This document shows, one piece after another, positions 1 through 8,447 of a DNA stretch of 64,000 bases. The stretch is from Sphaerobacter sp. (GTDB taxonomy: Bacteria; Chloroflexota; Chloroflexia; Thermomicrobiales; Thermomicrobiaceae), in assembly GCA_029961075.1 (NCBI GenBank), contig JASBVL010000001.1, forward strand, positions 1-64,000, in the 5' to 3' direction. The notes under the pieces are model-generated. The model did no database searches, was not told the origin of the DNA, and worked only from the letters and a program-made list of their open reading frames with translations. How positions within the stretch are numbered: the stretch's first letter is position 1; every line of letters begins with the position of its first letter. The position numbers were made by a program, and so were the translations under genes.

Positions 1-1
1 C

Positions 2-415
2 GGGCAGAAGGATGCGCAGCAGGTGGTCGTGGTGCGCCGGATGGTGCGGGACCTCGACATCCCGGTCACCATCGTGGTCGTGCCGACGGTGCGCGACGCC
101 GATGGGCTGGCGCTGAGCAGCCGCAACGTCTACCTCGCGCCGGAGGAGCGGCGTGCGGCGCTGGCGCTGTCGCGGGGGCTGTTCGCCGCGGCGGCGGCGC
201 ACGCGGCCGGGGAGCGCGACGCGGAGCGCCTGCGCGCGCTGGTGCGGGCCCACCTGGCGGCGGAGCCGCTGGTGCGGCCCGAGTACGTCAGCCTGGCCGA
301 CGCCGAGACGCTGGCCGAGTTGGCGGTGGTGGATCGCCCGGCGCTCCTCTCGCTCGCGGCGCGGGTCGGGCGCGTGCGCCTGATCGACAACGTGGTGCTC
401 GAGGAGGGGGAGTGA
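2..415 (+). CDS. panC: Pantothenate synthetase, C-terminal part (cut by window edge)
   Basis: This is the C-terminal half (about 137 residues) of pantothenate synthetase, which joins pantoate and beta-alanine using ATP in the cytoplasm, the last step of pantothenate (vitamin B5) synthesis. The frame is open from base 2 and begins with GQKDAQQ, matching the FGQKD-x-QQ motif of the family. The ATP-contacting SSRN motif follows in LALSSRNVYL. The tail IDNVVLEEG is also typical. Family members are about 280 residues long, so roughly half the gene lies upstream of the window. The stop TGA is at 413-415 and the next gene converges on it from the other strand. Confidence 0.95.
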   Translation, partial: GQKDAQQVVVVRRMVRDLDIPVTIVVVPTVRDADGLALSSRNVYLAPEERRAALALSRGLFAAAAAHAAGERDAERLRALVRAHLAAEPLVRPEYVSLADAETLAELAVVDRPALLSLAARVGRVRLIDNVVLEEGE

Positions 416-484
416 GCCGTCACGCGTGAGGCGTGGGGCGTGTTGCGCACTGCGTATTCCGTGCTCGGTTCCCCTCACCCCTGG

Positions 485-509
485 CCCCTCTCCCCTCGTG
501 GGAGAGGGG
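485..509. repeat. Perfect hairpin in C-rich convergent spacer
   Basis: A perfect 10-bp inverted repeat (CCCCTCTCCC at 485-494, GGGAGAGGGG at 500-509, loop CTCGT) sits between panC and the convergent DUF5808 gene. It is preceded by the phrase CCCCTCACCCCTGG. It may act as a bidirectional terminator, although it has no T tract, or be one copy of a dispersed intergenic repeat. I see no second copy in this window. Confidence 0.45.
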
Positions 510-531
510 AGGGCGTGTTGCCGGTGCTCGG

Positions 532-804
532 TCAGGCGGCCTCCATGAGGAGGCGGCGGCGCAGTTGGTAGAGGTTGATGGCCCAGCCGATGCCGAAGGC
601 GCGCGGCGTGATGATGCGCTCGTCGTCCGGGTTCCACCAGGCTTGCCGGATGCGCTCCAGCGTGGGCAGCCGGAAGTCGTACGGCACGAAGGCGACGCGG
701 CCCTGCCAGGTGCGCTCCTCGGCGGGGCGCCGCAGTTGCTGGGCCACGGCCGCGATGGCCACGCCCAGCATGACCCAGCGCATCATCTTGCTGATCCGCT
801 CCAT
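532..804 (-). CDS. DUF5808-like small protein
   Basis: This 90-residue protein has a hydrophobic N-terminal stretch (about residues 8-23, MRWVMLGVAIAAVAQQL) that could be a membrane anchor. Its core reads IITPRAFGIGWAINLYQL, resembling the DUF5808 signature in which a Pro-x-x-Phe-Gly-x-Gly-Trp-x-x-Asn pattern recurs. The function is unknown. A good ribosome site (GGAGGGAGC on the minus strand) lies just upstream of the ATG at 802-804. It is followed on the same strand by the C-rich hairpin at 485-509. The family assignment is from motif memory only. Confidence 0.7.
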   Translation of the reverse strand: MERISKMMRWVMLGVAIAAVAQQLRRPAEERTWQGRVAFVPYDFRLPTLERIRQAWWNPDDERIITPRAFGIGWAINLYQLRRRLLMEAA

Positions 805-921
805 ATCGCAGCTCCCTCCGATCGAAGTCTACCCGATGGTGCTGCCTGTGACGATGGCAGCGTGCGTGCCGGGCGCGATCGAGCCGCCCTGCCGGCCCGG
901 CGCCGCTGATGCGCCGGCGGG

Positions 922-1608
922 CTAGCGGGCGTCTCCCGCCGGCCCGTCGGTCCGCTCGCCCGCCGGACGGGGGCCGAAGACGAGGGGCACGAAGCGCACC
1001 GACCCCAGGCTGCGCCGCCGGAGTTGGCCCTCGTGACGCTCGATCACGAGGAGCTCCTGGCCTTCCGGGGGGCCGACGGGGACGACGAGGCGTGCGCCGT
1101 CGGCCGGGGAGAGCTGCGCGAGCAGCGCGGTGGGGATGCCGGGGCTGGCAGCCGTCACCAGGATGCGGTCGAACGGCGCCGCCGGCGGCCAGCCGGCCGA
1201 GCCGTCGGCGACGATGACGGCCAGGTTGCGGTAGCCGAGGGCGACGAGGCGGCGCCGGGCGGCGGTGGCGAGCGCGGGGTGGCGCTCGATGGTCAGCACC
1301 CAGCCCGCCAGCTCGCACAGGATCGCCGTCTGGTAGCCCGAGCCGGTGCCGATCTCCAGGACGCGATCCGTGCCGGTCAGCCGCAGCGCCTGGGTCATCA
1401 ACCCCACCACCGTGGGCTGGGAGATGGTCTGGCCGAGGCCGATCGGGAGAGGGCGGTCGTCCCACGCGAAGGGGCGCAACGCCTGAGGGACGAAGCGCTC
1501 CCGCGGCACCTTGGCGATCGCGAGGAGGACGTCGCGGTCGCGCACGCCGGCGCGGTTGAGCGCGACGAGCAGCTCTTGGATGCGGCGTGTCCGCGAGCCG
1601 TCGGCCAT
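922..1608 (-). CDS. pcm: Protein-L-isoaspartate O-methyltransferase
   Basis: This 228-residue SAM-dependent methyltransferase repairs isoaspartyl residues in aged proteins by methylating the abnormal carboxyl group. The N-terminal FVPQALRPFAWDDRPLPIGLGQTISQP block is the family hallmark, carrying the GQTIS substrate segment. It is followed by SAM motif I VLEIGTGSGYQTAIL (about residues 96-110) and post-motif FDRILVTAASPGIP. Length and motif order fit the family. A GGGGAGGGG ribosome site sits 6 bases before the ATG at 1606-1608. Such damage repair is plausible in a thermophile (inference). It is divergent from rny. Confidence 0.93.
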   Translation of the reverse strand: MADGSRTRRIQELLVALNRAGVRDRDVLLAIAKVPRERFVPQALRPFAWDDRPLPIGLGQTISQPTVVGLMTQALRLTGTDRVLEIGTGSGYQTAILCELAGWVLTIERHPALATAARRRLVALGYRNLAVIVADGSAGWPPAAPFDRILVTAASPGIPTALLAQLSPADGARLVVPVGPPEGQELLVIERHEGQLRRRSLGSVRFVPLVFGPRPAGERTDGPAGDAR

Positions 1609-1762
1609 GGCAAGCCCCTCCCCAGCGGGGCGCGACGCGGCGAACCCCGGTGGGATGGCGCGGCACCTTGCAGGACGGGTGCCATTGCCGGGGTGGCGCG
1701 CGGGTTGTCAGATGGTACAGAACGCGAAACATGCACGAGTGGCAGAGAGGGGATGGTGTGCC

Positions 1763-1792
1763 TTGACACGGTGGGAAGCCCGCATCTATGAT
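1763..1792 (+). promoter_or_regulatory. Sigma70-type promoter of rny
   Basis: TTGACA at 1763-1768 and TATGAT at 1787-1792 are separated by 18 bases, a near-consensus housekeeping promoter. Transcription would start near 1800, giving a leader of about 120 bases before the rny ATG. The rest of the 1609-1919 spacer holds only the upstream region of the divergent pcm gene, where I find no convincing promoter. Confidence 0.75.
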
Positions 1793-1919
1793 TCCGGTGG
1801 ATCTGCGCTCAGGGAGAGAGGTCCCGCGCGACGCGGCGCGTGAGGCGCGCCGCGGTCGGGGTGCAGAGCTTGTGGAACCTTAACAACCGAGCGGTGCAAC
1901 GAGACGAGGAGCGTACCGT

Positions 1920-3452
1920 ATGCTGACCTACATCCTGGTCCTCCTCGGCGCGTTCGTTGTTGGGATCGTCGCCGCAGTGGCGACCCATCTCTACCTGCGC
2001 TCCACCGTGATGAAGAAGGTGCACCAGGCGGAGGCGGAGGCCCAACGACGGCTCGACGAGGCGGAAGCCAGGCGCCGTGAACTGATCCTCGAGGCCAAGG
2101 ACGAAGCGATCCGCCTGCGGGATGAGCTGGAGCGGGAATACGCCCAGCGTCGCAAGGAGCTGGAGCGGCTCGAGCGTCGGCTGCAGCAGAAAGAGGAGCA
2201 GCTCGACCGGCGGCTCGAGGGGCTCGACCGCCGGGAGCGGAAAGCTCAGGCGCGGGAGCGCGAGCTTGACGAGGCGCGCGAGAAACTGCAGGAGCTCGAA
2301 GCCGAGCGTCGCGCCGAGCTGGAACGCGTGGCCCGACTCACGAGTGAGGAGGCGCGGGCCATCATCCTTGATCAGGCCGAGCGCGAGATGCGCGAACACA
2401 TGAATCGCATGGTCCGCGAGATGGAGGCGGAGGCCAAGGCCGAAGCCCAGCGTCGTGCCCAGCACATCCTTGCAACCACCATCCAACGCATCGCGTCAGA
2501 CTACGTCGCCGAGACGACCGTCTCCGTCGTACCCCTCCCCAGCGACGACATGAAGGGGCGGATCATCGGGCGCGAGGGACGCAACATCCGCGCGCTCGAG
2601 CAGGCCACCGGGGTGGACCTGATCGTCGATGACACACCGGAGGCCGTGACGCTCTCCTCCTTCGATCCGGTGCGGCGGGAGATCGCCCGCCGGGCGCTCA
2701 CCAAGCTGATCCAGGACGGCCGCATCCACCCGGCGCGCATCGAAGAGGTCGTCAACAAGACGCGCCAGGAGGTGGAGCAGATCATCCGCGAAGAGGGGGA
2801 GCGGGTGGCCCTGGAGGCCAACGTCCAGGGGCTGCATCCCGATCTCATCAAGCTGCTGGGCCGTCTGAAGTACCGGACGAGCTACGGGCAGAACGTGCTG
2901 CAGCACTCCCTCGAAGTCTCGCTGATCGCCGGCGCGCTGGCCGCCGAGTTGGGCGCGGACATCAACGTGTGCAAGACGGCGGCGCTGCTGCACGACATCG
3001 GCAAGGCGGTTGACCACGAGGTCGACGGGCCGCATGCGCTCATCGGTGCCGACATCGCCCGGCGCCTGGGGCGGTCGGCGAAGATCGTGCATGCCATCGC
3101 GGCACACCACGGCGAGGAGGAGCCGCAGACCGTGGAGGCGTTCATCGTCGCCACGGCGGACGCGATCAGCGGCGCGCGCCCGGGCGCGCGGCGCGAGATG
3201 GTCGAGACCTACATCAAGCGGCTGGAGGCGCTGGAGGGGGTGGCGAACTCCTTCCAGGGCGTCGAGAAAGCCTACGCGATCCAGGCGGGGCGGGAGGTCC
3301 GGATCCTGGTCCAACCGGACAAGGTGGACGACCTCGGCGCGATGCGCCTCGCCCGCGACATCGTCAAGAAGATCCAGGAGAGTCTGGAGTACCCGGGTCA
3401 GATCAAGGTCACCGTCATCCGCGAGACCCGCGCGGTCGAATACGCGCGCTGA
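1920..3452 (+). CDS. rny: Ribonuclease Y
   Basis: This 510-residue membrane-anchored endoribonuclease initiates mRNA decay and processing. An N-terminal transmembrane helix (about residues 3-25) is followed by a long charged coiled coil rich in Glu and Arg (about 35-195). Next comes a KH RNA-binding domain containing [19 protein letters not shown] (about 213-231). The HD phosphohydrolase domain has [13 protein letters not shown] and the catalytic [12 protein letters not shown] (about 355-368). The end, [17 protein letters not shown], matches the family C-terminus. Length is normal. GAGGAGC lies upstream of the ATG. It is read from the promoter at 1763-1792 and ends at a strong terminator, so it is probably monocistronic. 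Confidence 0.97.
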   Translation: MLTYILVLLGAFVVGIVAAVATHLYLRSTVMKKVHQAEAEAQRRLDEAEARRRELILEAKDEAIRLRDELEREYAQRRKELERLERRLQQKEEQLDRRLEGLDRRERKAQARERELDEAREKLQELEAERRAELERVARLTSEEARAIILDQAEREMREHMNRMVREMEAEAKAEAQRRAQHILATTIQRIASDYVAETTVSVVPLPSDDMKGRIIGREGRNIRALEQATGVDLIVDDTPEAVTLSSFDPVRREIARRALTKLIQDGRIHPARIEEVVNKTRQEVEQIIREEGERVALEANVQGLHPDLIKLLGRLKYRTSYGQNVLQHSLEVSLIAGALAAELGADINVCKTAALLHDIGKAVDHEVDGPHALIGADIARRLGRSAKIVHAIAAHHGEEEPQTVEAFIVATADAISGARPGARREMVETYIKRLEALEGVANSFQGVEKAYAIQAGREVRILVQPDKVDDLGAMRLARDIVKKIQESLEYPGQIKVTVIRETRAVEYAR

Positions 3453-3482
3453 CCTCAGGGCGACGTGTTTCTCCAGGACGTC

Positions 3483-3530
3483 AACGCCGGGTTCGGGCAA
3501 GGAAATAGCCCGAACCCGGCGTTTTCCGTT
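3483..3530 (+). terminator. Rho-independent terminator after rny
   Basis: A perfect 16-bp stem (3483-3498 with 3508-3523) closes a 9-base AT-rich loop. It is followed by TTCCGTT and includes a short T run at 3522-3525. The arms begin AACGCCGGG and end CCCGGCGTT. It lies 30 bases after the rny stop codon. Confidence 0.88.
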
Positions 3531-3880
3531 CTGCAGGGGCGTCTGAAGCTGCCGCAGCCGGAGATTCTGCGGGCCGGCGTAGTTGACGGCTCGCGGAGGG
3601 CTGTGGTAAGTCTACTAGCGGTATGTCTGGGGTGGGCTTGCTTGCGCCTGCGTCAGGCGAGGAGAAGGCGGTAGGAGCCACGGGGCGCGGCGATATGGCC
3701 GGCCCCGGACCTGTGCGGCGGCGCCGCGCTCTTCGACCGCCGTGGCCGTCTTCCTGGGCAGGTGATGTTCGACGTACGAGCGTTGGAGGGCTGCGAGCGA
3801 CAGGACTGACAGCACGTCACCTTTGGGGGAGCTACGGTACACTGGGCAGAGCGTTCGGATCGCTCTGATGGAGGAGCAGG
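3531..3880 (+). other. Non-coding spacer upstream of spoVS
   Basis: I see no convincing gene in this stretch. A possible promoter is TTGACG at 3583-3588 with TAAGTC at 3607-3612 (18-base spacer). A second candidate -10 box, TACACT, is at 3838-3843, about 37 bases before the spoVS start, but lacks a clear -35 partner. Either could drive spoVS, and a non-housekeeping sigma factor cannot be excluded. Confidence 0.35.
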
Positions 3881-4300
3881 ATGGATCGGTTCTTCAGCAA
3901 GCTCGATCTCCGCGATATCAAGATCGATCCCGAGGCGAGCTTTCCGCCCGACGAGGACGCGTACGCGCGCGATGAGGACAGCAACGGCTGGGCCGGGGAC
4001 GAGGCCGAGTCGGGCGCGGTAGCGACCGAGACCCGCCGCAGCGATGTCCTCAAGGTGTCGGCACGGTCCCGCCCGAGCGCGGTCGCGGGGGCGATCGCGG
4101 GGGTGGTGCGCGAGTCCGGGCGCGCGGAGGTCCAGGCCATCGGCGCCGGCGCCACCAACCAGGCGGTCAAGGCCGTGGCGATCGCCCGGGACTACCTGGC
4201 CGAGACGGGGATCGAGGCGGTCTGCCTGCCGGCGTTCATCGACGTGACCATCGACGACGAGAACCGGACCGCCATCCGGCTCATCGTGGAGCCGCGCTAG
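3881..4300 (+). CDS. spoVS: SpoVS-family protein with N-terminal extension
   Basis: The last 86 residues match stage V sporulation protein S almost end to end, starting DVLKVSARSRPSAVAGAIAG and containing GAGATNQAVKAVAIARDYL and FIDVTIDDENRTAIRLIVEP. SpoVS is a small Alba-like putative nucleic-acid-binding protein; in Bacillus it affects spore coat assembly and septation. Classical members are about 86 residues. Here about 53 acidic residues precede the domain (MDRFFSKLDLRDIKID...), with many Asp and Glu. A strong GGAGGAG ribosome site 6 bases before the ATG at 3881 supports the long form. No other sporulation gene is nearby, so the role may be regulatory. Confidence 0.9.
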   Translation: MDRFFSKLDLRDIKIDPEASFPPDEDAYARDEDSNGWAGDEAESGAVATETRRSDVLKVSARSRPSAVAGAIAGVVRESGRAEVQAIGAGATNQAVKAVAIARDYLAETGIEAVCLPAFIDVTIDDENRTAIRLIVEPR

Positions 4301-4400
4301 GTTCCGCAGCCAGCGCGGTCGCTCGCCCGAGCGTGGGCCATCGGCAGAGCGCGACTGGATTCGACCCTGCTCGGCGCTGACGTAAGGTGGCGAAGACCAG

Positions 4401-5252
4401 ATGGCAGCCACGGGCGAGCCACGCTCGATCATCGATCTCCACACGCATACCACCGCATCTGATGGCACGACGTCCCCCGCGGACCTGGTCGCGGAGGCCA
4501 GGGCGCGGGGGATTCATGTCCTGGCGGTGACCGATCATGACTCGACCGACGGCCTCGACGAGGCGATGGCCGCCGGGCACCGCCTGGGGGTGACGATCAT
4601 CCCCGGGGTGGAGCTGGGCACCGAGCCCGGCCGCGGCGAGGTTCACCTCCTGGGCTACTTCATCGATCATCAGGACCCCACCTTCCAGCAGCGGCTGGCG
4701 ACGTTCCGCGCCGGGCGCGAGCGGCGGGTCGAGGCCATCGTCGAGCGGCTTCGACAGCTCGGGGTACCGATCGAGCTGGCGCACGTGCGCCAGCACGCTG
4801 CTGGCGGCGCGATTGGCCGCGCGCACGTGGCCCGGGCGCTGGTGGCGCAGGGGTACGCTGCGTCGGTCGACGACGCCTTCGCGCGCTACCTGGGCTACGG
4901 GCGTCCGGCCTATGTGCCGCGGGTGCGGCTCAGCGCGCCGGAGGCGGTGGTGCTGATCCACGCGGCCGGCGGCGTGGCGGTGCTGGCTCACCCGCTCACG
5001 GTCGACGCGCTCGAGGACGAGCTGGCGGCGCTGGTCGCGGCCGGGCTGGACGGGATCGAGGTCTACTACGCCGCGTACAGCCCGGCGGAGCACGCGATGC
5101 TGGCGGCGCTCGCCGCGCGGTATGGGCTGATCCCCACCGGCGGGAGCGACTACCACGGCCCGGGGCAGCGGGAGGGGCGCGAGCTGGGGGCCGCCCCGGT
5201 TCCGCCGGCGACGGTGGCGCGCCTGCGGCGGGCGGCGCGCCGGGTTCGTTGA
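4401..5252 (+). CDS. PHP-domain metal-dependent phosphoesterase
   Basis: This 283-residue protein carries every PHP metal-binding motif: DLHTHTTASDG (about residues 12-22), VTDHDS, IPGVEL, AHPL and GGSDYHG near the end. It belongs to the TrpH/YciV-like group, whose characterised members are 5'-to-3' nucleases (RNase AM type) or nucleotide phosphatases acting on short RNA or 3',5'-bisphosphates. Which activity applies here cannot be told from sequence. An AAGGTGG ribosome site lies about 10 bases before the ATG. It follows spoVS by 100 bases on the same strand; the next promoter starts inside its stop codon. Confidence 0.85.
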   Translation: MAATGEPRSIIDLHTHTTASDGTTSPADLVAEARARGIHVLAVTDHDSTDGLDEAMAAGHRLGVTIIPGVELGTEPGRGEVHLLGYFIDHQDPTFQQRLATFRAGRERRVEAIVERLRQLGVPIELAHVRQHAAGGAIGRAHVARALVAQGYAASVDDAFARYLGYGRPAYVPRVRLSAPEAVVLIHAAGGVAVLAHPLTVDALEDELAALVAAGLDGIEVYYAAYSPAEHAMLAALAARYGLIPTGGSDYHGPGQREGRELGAAPVPPATVARLRRAARRVR

Positions 5253-5278
5253 CCCTCGCGACGGCGAGGTGCTACACT
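5249..5278 (+). promoter_or_regulatory. Promoter of the PIN-TRAM/ispD/ispF/dtd operon
   Basis: TTGACC at 5249-5254 and TACACT at 5273-5278 have an 18-base spacer, and TGC directly before the -10 box makes it an extended -10 promoter. The -35 box overlaps the stop codon (5250-5252) of the PHP gene. The implied leader is about 155 bases. Confidence 0.65.
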
Positions 5279-5439
5279 GCCAGCGAGGGTGTGTGCTTAC
5301 GCGGCTGTGCTCTCGGGCGGCCACCGTCCGAGGCGGGGCCGTGGCCTCTTCTGGTGCCGTCGCGCAGTGTCGCTTCCATGGCCGGCCAGGGTTGCACGGC
5401 CCCGCGGCTGGGCTAGTGCTGACGTAGAGGGTGCTCACC

Positions 5440-6537
5440 ATGTCGGATCGCCGCGGCCGCGCGCAGCGTGCGAACTCGACCCCCGGCCGCATTCTTCGCT
5501 ACCTGGGGCTCCTCCTCGGCATCGTCGTCGGCTGGCAACTGGGGACACGGCTCCGCCCCGAGGGGCCGGTGGCCGACTACTACGGGATGCCGGTGCTGTT
5601 TGCCGCGGCGGTCGGCGCCATCCTGTTCCTCGCCGCCCCGTACATCACGCTGGGGTTCTTCGCCTGGCTGCGGCGCGAGATCCGTGGCCTGCCTGCCATT
5701 GACCTGGCGGCGGCCGGCCTGGGGCTGCTCGTGGGCGGGCTGCTCTCCTCACTGCTGGCCTGGCCGATCTCGCTGCTGCCGCGGCCGTGGGGCGAGGTCC
5801 TGCCCTTCCTAGCGGCGGTGCTCATCTGCTCGCTGGCGGTGGTGGCCTGCGTGACGAAGAAGCGGGAGATCTTCGGCATCCTGGGCCGCCGGGTGGGGAC
5901 GAGCGACAAGGTGGCCAGCGTCATCGAGCGCCCCCGCATGTTGCTCGACACGAGCGCGATCATCGACGGCCGGGTGGCGGAGCTGGCGCGCCTCGGGTTC
6001 ATCCGCGATGAGCTCGTGGTGCCGCACTTCGTCCTCCGGGAGCTGCAGCTCGTGGCCGATGCGCCGGACGCGCCGCGCCGTGTCCGCGGACGGCGGGGCC
6101 TCGACATGCTGGAGCGCATGCGGCGCGACGAGCGGGTCCGGCTCGAGGTCAGCGATCTGGATGTCCCGGAGGAGCTGGACGTCGACAGCAAGCTGGTGAA
6201 GCTGGCCTCGGTCTATGGTTTCACCATTCTGACCGGCGACCAGAATCTGGAGCGGATCGCCGTGCTGCATGGGGTGTCGGTGTTGAATCTCCACGCCCTG
6301 GCGCGGGCCATGCGGCCGACGATCGTGGCCGGGGAGGAGATCCCGATCAAGATCATCCAGCCGGGTCGGGAGTACGGTCAGGGGGTCGGCTTCCTCGAGG
6401 ACGGCACGATGGTGGTCGTCGAGGAGGGCAAGGGCTACATCGGGCAAGACGTGACCGTGGTCGTGACCCGTACCCTGCAGACCGGGGCTGGCCGGATGGC
6501 GTTCGCCCAGCTCAAGCCGGTGGAGACCACCTCGTGA
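5440..6537 (+). CDS. Membrane PIN-TRAM domain protein (YacL type)
   Basis: This 365-residue protein has four hydrophobic segments in its first 145 residues, then a PIN nuclease-like domain opening RMLLDTSAIIDGRVAEL (about 164-180) with later acidic residues in DVDSKL and ILTGDQNL. The C-terminal TRAM domain reads EIPIKIIQPGREYGQGVGFL. This is the YacL architecture, a probable membrane-tethered RNase or RNA-binding protein found beside ispD in many bacteria. I chose ATG 5440 over an in-frame GTG at 5431 because AGAGGG lies 8 bases before it. The ispD GTG overlaps its stop codon by 4 bases, so translation is probably coupled. Confidence 0.9.
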   Translation: MSDRRGRAQRANSTPGRILRYLGLLLGIVVGWQLGTRLRPEGPVADYYGMPVLFAAAVGAILFLAAPYITLGFFAWLRREIRGLPAIDLAAAGLGLLVGGLLSSLLAWPISLLPRPWGEVLPFLAAVLICSLAVVACVTKKREIFGILGRRVGTSDKVASVIERPRMLLDTSAIIDGRVAELARLGFIRDELVVPHFVLRELQLVADAPDAPRRVRGRRGLDMLERMRRDERVRLEVSDLDVPEELDVDSKLVKLASVYGFTILTGDQNLERIAVLHGVSVLNLHALARAMRPTIVAGEEIPIKIIQPGREYGQGVGFLEDGTMVVVEEGKGYIGQDVTVVVTRTLQTGAGRMAFAQLKPVETTS

Positions 6538-7238
6538 GCCGCTGCGGTGTGGTGATCGCGGCTGCCGGCAGCAGCCAGCGGATGGGTGTGGCGCTGGACA
6601 AGACCGTCTGGCCGCTGGCGGGGCGGCCGGTCATCGGCTGGGTCCTGGATGCCGTCGCCGCGGCGCGCGGCGTCGCCGAGATCGTGGTGGTGGCCAGCGA
6701 GCGCAACGCCGAGGCGATCCGGCGCGAGATCGCGGCGCGGTCGCAGCTCCCACCGACGCACGTCTGCCGCGGGGGCGCGACGCGCAAAGACTCGGTGGCG
6801 GCGGGGGTGGCGTGCCTGCGCCCGGCGGTGGACCTCGTCCTGATCCACGACGCGGCGCGGCCGCTCGTGACGCCATCCATCATCGAAGCCGGGATCGCCG
6901 CGGCGGAGCGGCTGGGCGCCGTGGTCGCGGCGGTGCCGGTGGCGGATACCATCAAGCAGGTGGGCCCCGATGGGCGGGTCCGCGCCACGCTGGCAAGGGA
7001 CGAGCTGTGGGCGGCGCAGACACCGCAGGTGTTCCGCCGCGCGTGGCTGCTGGCCGCCTACGAGGCCGATGCGCGGCAGCCGCGGCCCGTTACCGACGAG
7101 GCGAGCCTCGTGGAGCACGCCGGCTTCCCGGTCCACGTCTACCCGGGCAGCCATGAGAACCTGAAGCTGACCACGCCCGCCGACCTGGCCGTGGCGGAGG
7201 CGCTGCTGCGCCAGCGCCTCGGCGAGGTGGTGCGATGA
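6534..7238 (+). CDS. ispD: 2-C-methyl-D-erythritol 4-phosphate cytidylyltransferase
   Basis: IspD couples MEP to CTP, forming CDP-ME in the non-mevalonate isoprenoid pathway. The 234-residue protein shows the nucleotide-binding AAGSSQRMG near the N-terminus (about residues 8-16), LIHDAARPLV in the middle, the WAAQTPQVFRR signature, and VTDEASLVEHAG followed by ENLKLTTPADL. Its GTG start overlaps the preceding TGA, and its own TGA overlaps the ispF ATG (ATGA). The pathway is therefore MEP type in this organism. The order ispD-ispF is the usual bacterial pairing. Confidence 0.96.
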   Translation: MSRCGVVIAAAGSSQRMGVALDKTVWPLAGRPVIGWVLDAVAAARGVAEIVVVASERNAEAIRREIAARSQLPPTHVCRGGATRKDSVAAGVACLRPAVDLVLIHDAARPLVTPSIIEAGIAAAERLGAVVAAVPVADTIKQVGPDGRVRATLARDELWAAQTPQVFRRAWLLAAYEADARQPRPVTDEASLVEHAGFPVHVYPGSHENLKLTTPADLAVAEALLRQRLGEVVR

Positions 7239-7729
7239 TCCGGACGGGGATCGGCTACGACGTGCACCCGTTCGCCTCGGGGCGGCGCCTGGTGCTGGGC
7301 GGCGTCGCCATCCCCGCGGAGCGCGGTCTCGCCGGCCACTCCGACGCGGATGTGCTGCTCCACGCCATTGCGGACGCCCTGCTCGGCGCGGCCGGGCTGG
7401 GGGACATCGGCCTGCACTTCCCGCCGTCGGACCCCCGCTGGCGCGACGCGGACAGTCGTGACCTGCTGCGCTGGGTGGCGGCGCTGCTCGCTGACCGTTG
7501 GATCATCGCCAACGTCGACGCGACCGTGGTGGCCGAGGAGCCGCGCATCGGTCCGTATCGCGCGGCGATGCGCGCGGCGATCGCCGCGGTGCTGGAGATC
7601 GACCCCGACCGGGTGAACGTCAAGGCAACCACGAACGAGACGCTCGGCTTCGTCGGCCGCCGGGAAGGCATCGCGGCCCTGGCAGTGGCGACGCTCAGCG
7701 AGCGGGCGGGGCCGGACGGTGCCGCTTGA
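7235..7729 (+). CDS. ispF: 2-C-methyl-D-erythritol 2,4-cyclodiphosphate synthase
   Basis: IspF cyclises CDP-ME 2-phosphate to MEcPP with loss of CMP; it works as a zinc-dependent trimer. The 164-residue sequence begins [12 protein letters not shown], where Asp and His bind zinc. It continues [30 protein letters not shown] with the third ligand His, and ends with [20 protein letters not shown]. Length is typical. It starts inside the ispD stop codon. ispE is not in the window. Confidence 0.97.
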   Translation: MIRTGIGYDVHPFASGRRLVLGGVAIPAERGLAGHSDADVLLHAIADALLGAAGLGDIGLHFPPSDPRWRDADSRDLLRWVAALLADRWIIANVDATVVAEEPRIGPYRAAMRAAIAAVLEIDPDRVNVKATTNETLGFVGRREGIAALAVATLSERAGPDGAA

Positions 7730-7761
7730 CGGGCCGGGGCAGTGAAGGGAAGCGGAGGGGA

Positions 7762-8211
7762 ATGCGCGTTCTCGTCCAGCGCGTCACTGAGGCGTCGGTG
7801 CGCGTGGACGACCGGGTCGTCGGGGCCATCGGGCCGGGGCTGCTGCTCCTGGTCGGCGTCCGCCCTGGCGACACCGAGGCGGAGGCGGAGTTCCTCGCGA
7901 ACAAGGTGGCCAACCTGCGCATCTTCGAGGACGAAGCCGGCAAGATGAACCGCTCGGCGCTGGAGTTGGGGCTGAGCGCGCTGGTCGTGTCGCAGTTCAC
8001 CCTGTACGCCGACGCCCGCAAGGGGCGCCGCCCGAGCTTCGTCCACGCGGCGCCGCCGGAGGTGGCCAGCCCGCTGGTCGACCACCTGGCCCAGGAGCTG
8101 CGCCGGCTGGGCCTGACCGTCGCCACCGGCGAGTTCGGGGCCCACATGCACGTGGCGCTGGTCAACGACGGCCCCGTCACGATCTGGCTCGACAGCGAGG
8201 AGCTCCGCTGA
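7762..8211 (+). CDS. dtd: D-aminoacyl-tRNA deacylase
   Basis: DTD removes D-amino acids (and mischarged glycine) from tRNAs, a proofreading step. The 149-residue protein starts [16 protein letters not shown], carries the catalytic-region [17 protein letters not shown] and the NDGPVT motif (the cross-subunit Gly-cisPro signature), and ends just after it. GGAGGGG lies 1-2 bases upstream of an A before the ATG at 7762, which fixes the start well inside a longer open frame. It is the last gene of the ispD operon, 32 bases after ispF. Confidence 0.95.
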   Translation: MRVLVQRVTEASVRVDDRVVGAIGPGLLLLVGVRPGDTEAEAEFLANKVANLRIFEDEAGKMNRSALELGLSALVVSQFTLYADARKGRRPSFVHAAPPEVASPLVDHLAQELRRLGLTVATGEFGAHMHVALVNDGPVTIWLDSEELR

Positions 8212-8447
8212 TCGCCCCGGCGCGGTGCCGCCCGGTACCATCGTCTGCCGTGCCCGGTGCGACCCTCCCGCGGGCGGGCCGGTCGCCCTGACGGGTCGCC
8301 TGCCGGATTTACACCCTTCGGCCGCTGCCCGCCTGGTCCGTCTGCCGTATGGTGGAGTCGGAACCCGCGTGCTGCGGCACGATGGGGCGTTTCACCTGCA
8401 CGGGAGGGTGGGTGCGGCTCCGTGAGAGACAAGACGGTGGTGGCCGG

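Noticed and set aside
897-917. Hairpin CCGGCGC/GCGCCGG after pcm as terminator
   Set aside because: Such short GC palindromes are frequent in this composition; there is no T tract.
2496-3500. Long open frame antisense to rny (334 codons)
   Set aside because: High GC gives long antisense frames; the product has no domain, and rny with its promoter and terminator explains the region.
8349-8447. 33 extra N-terminal residues on the GGDEF-EAL protein
   Set aside because: No ribosome site at ATG 8349, and the residues look like non-coding sequence. Not excluded, so mentioned as an alternative.
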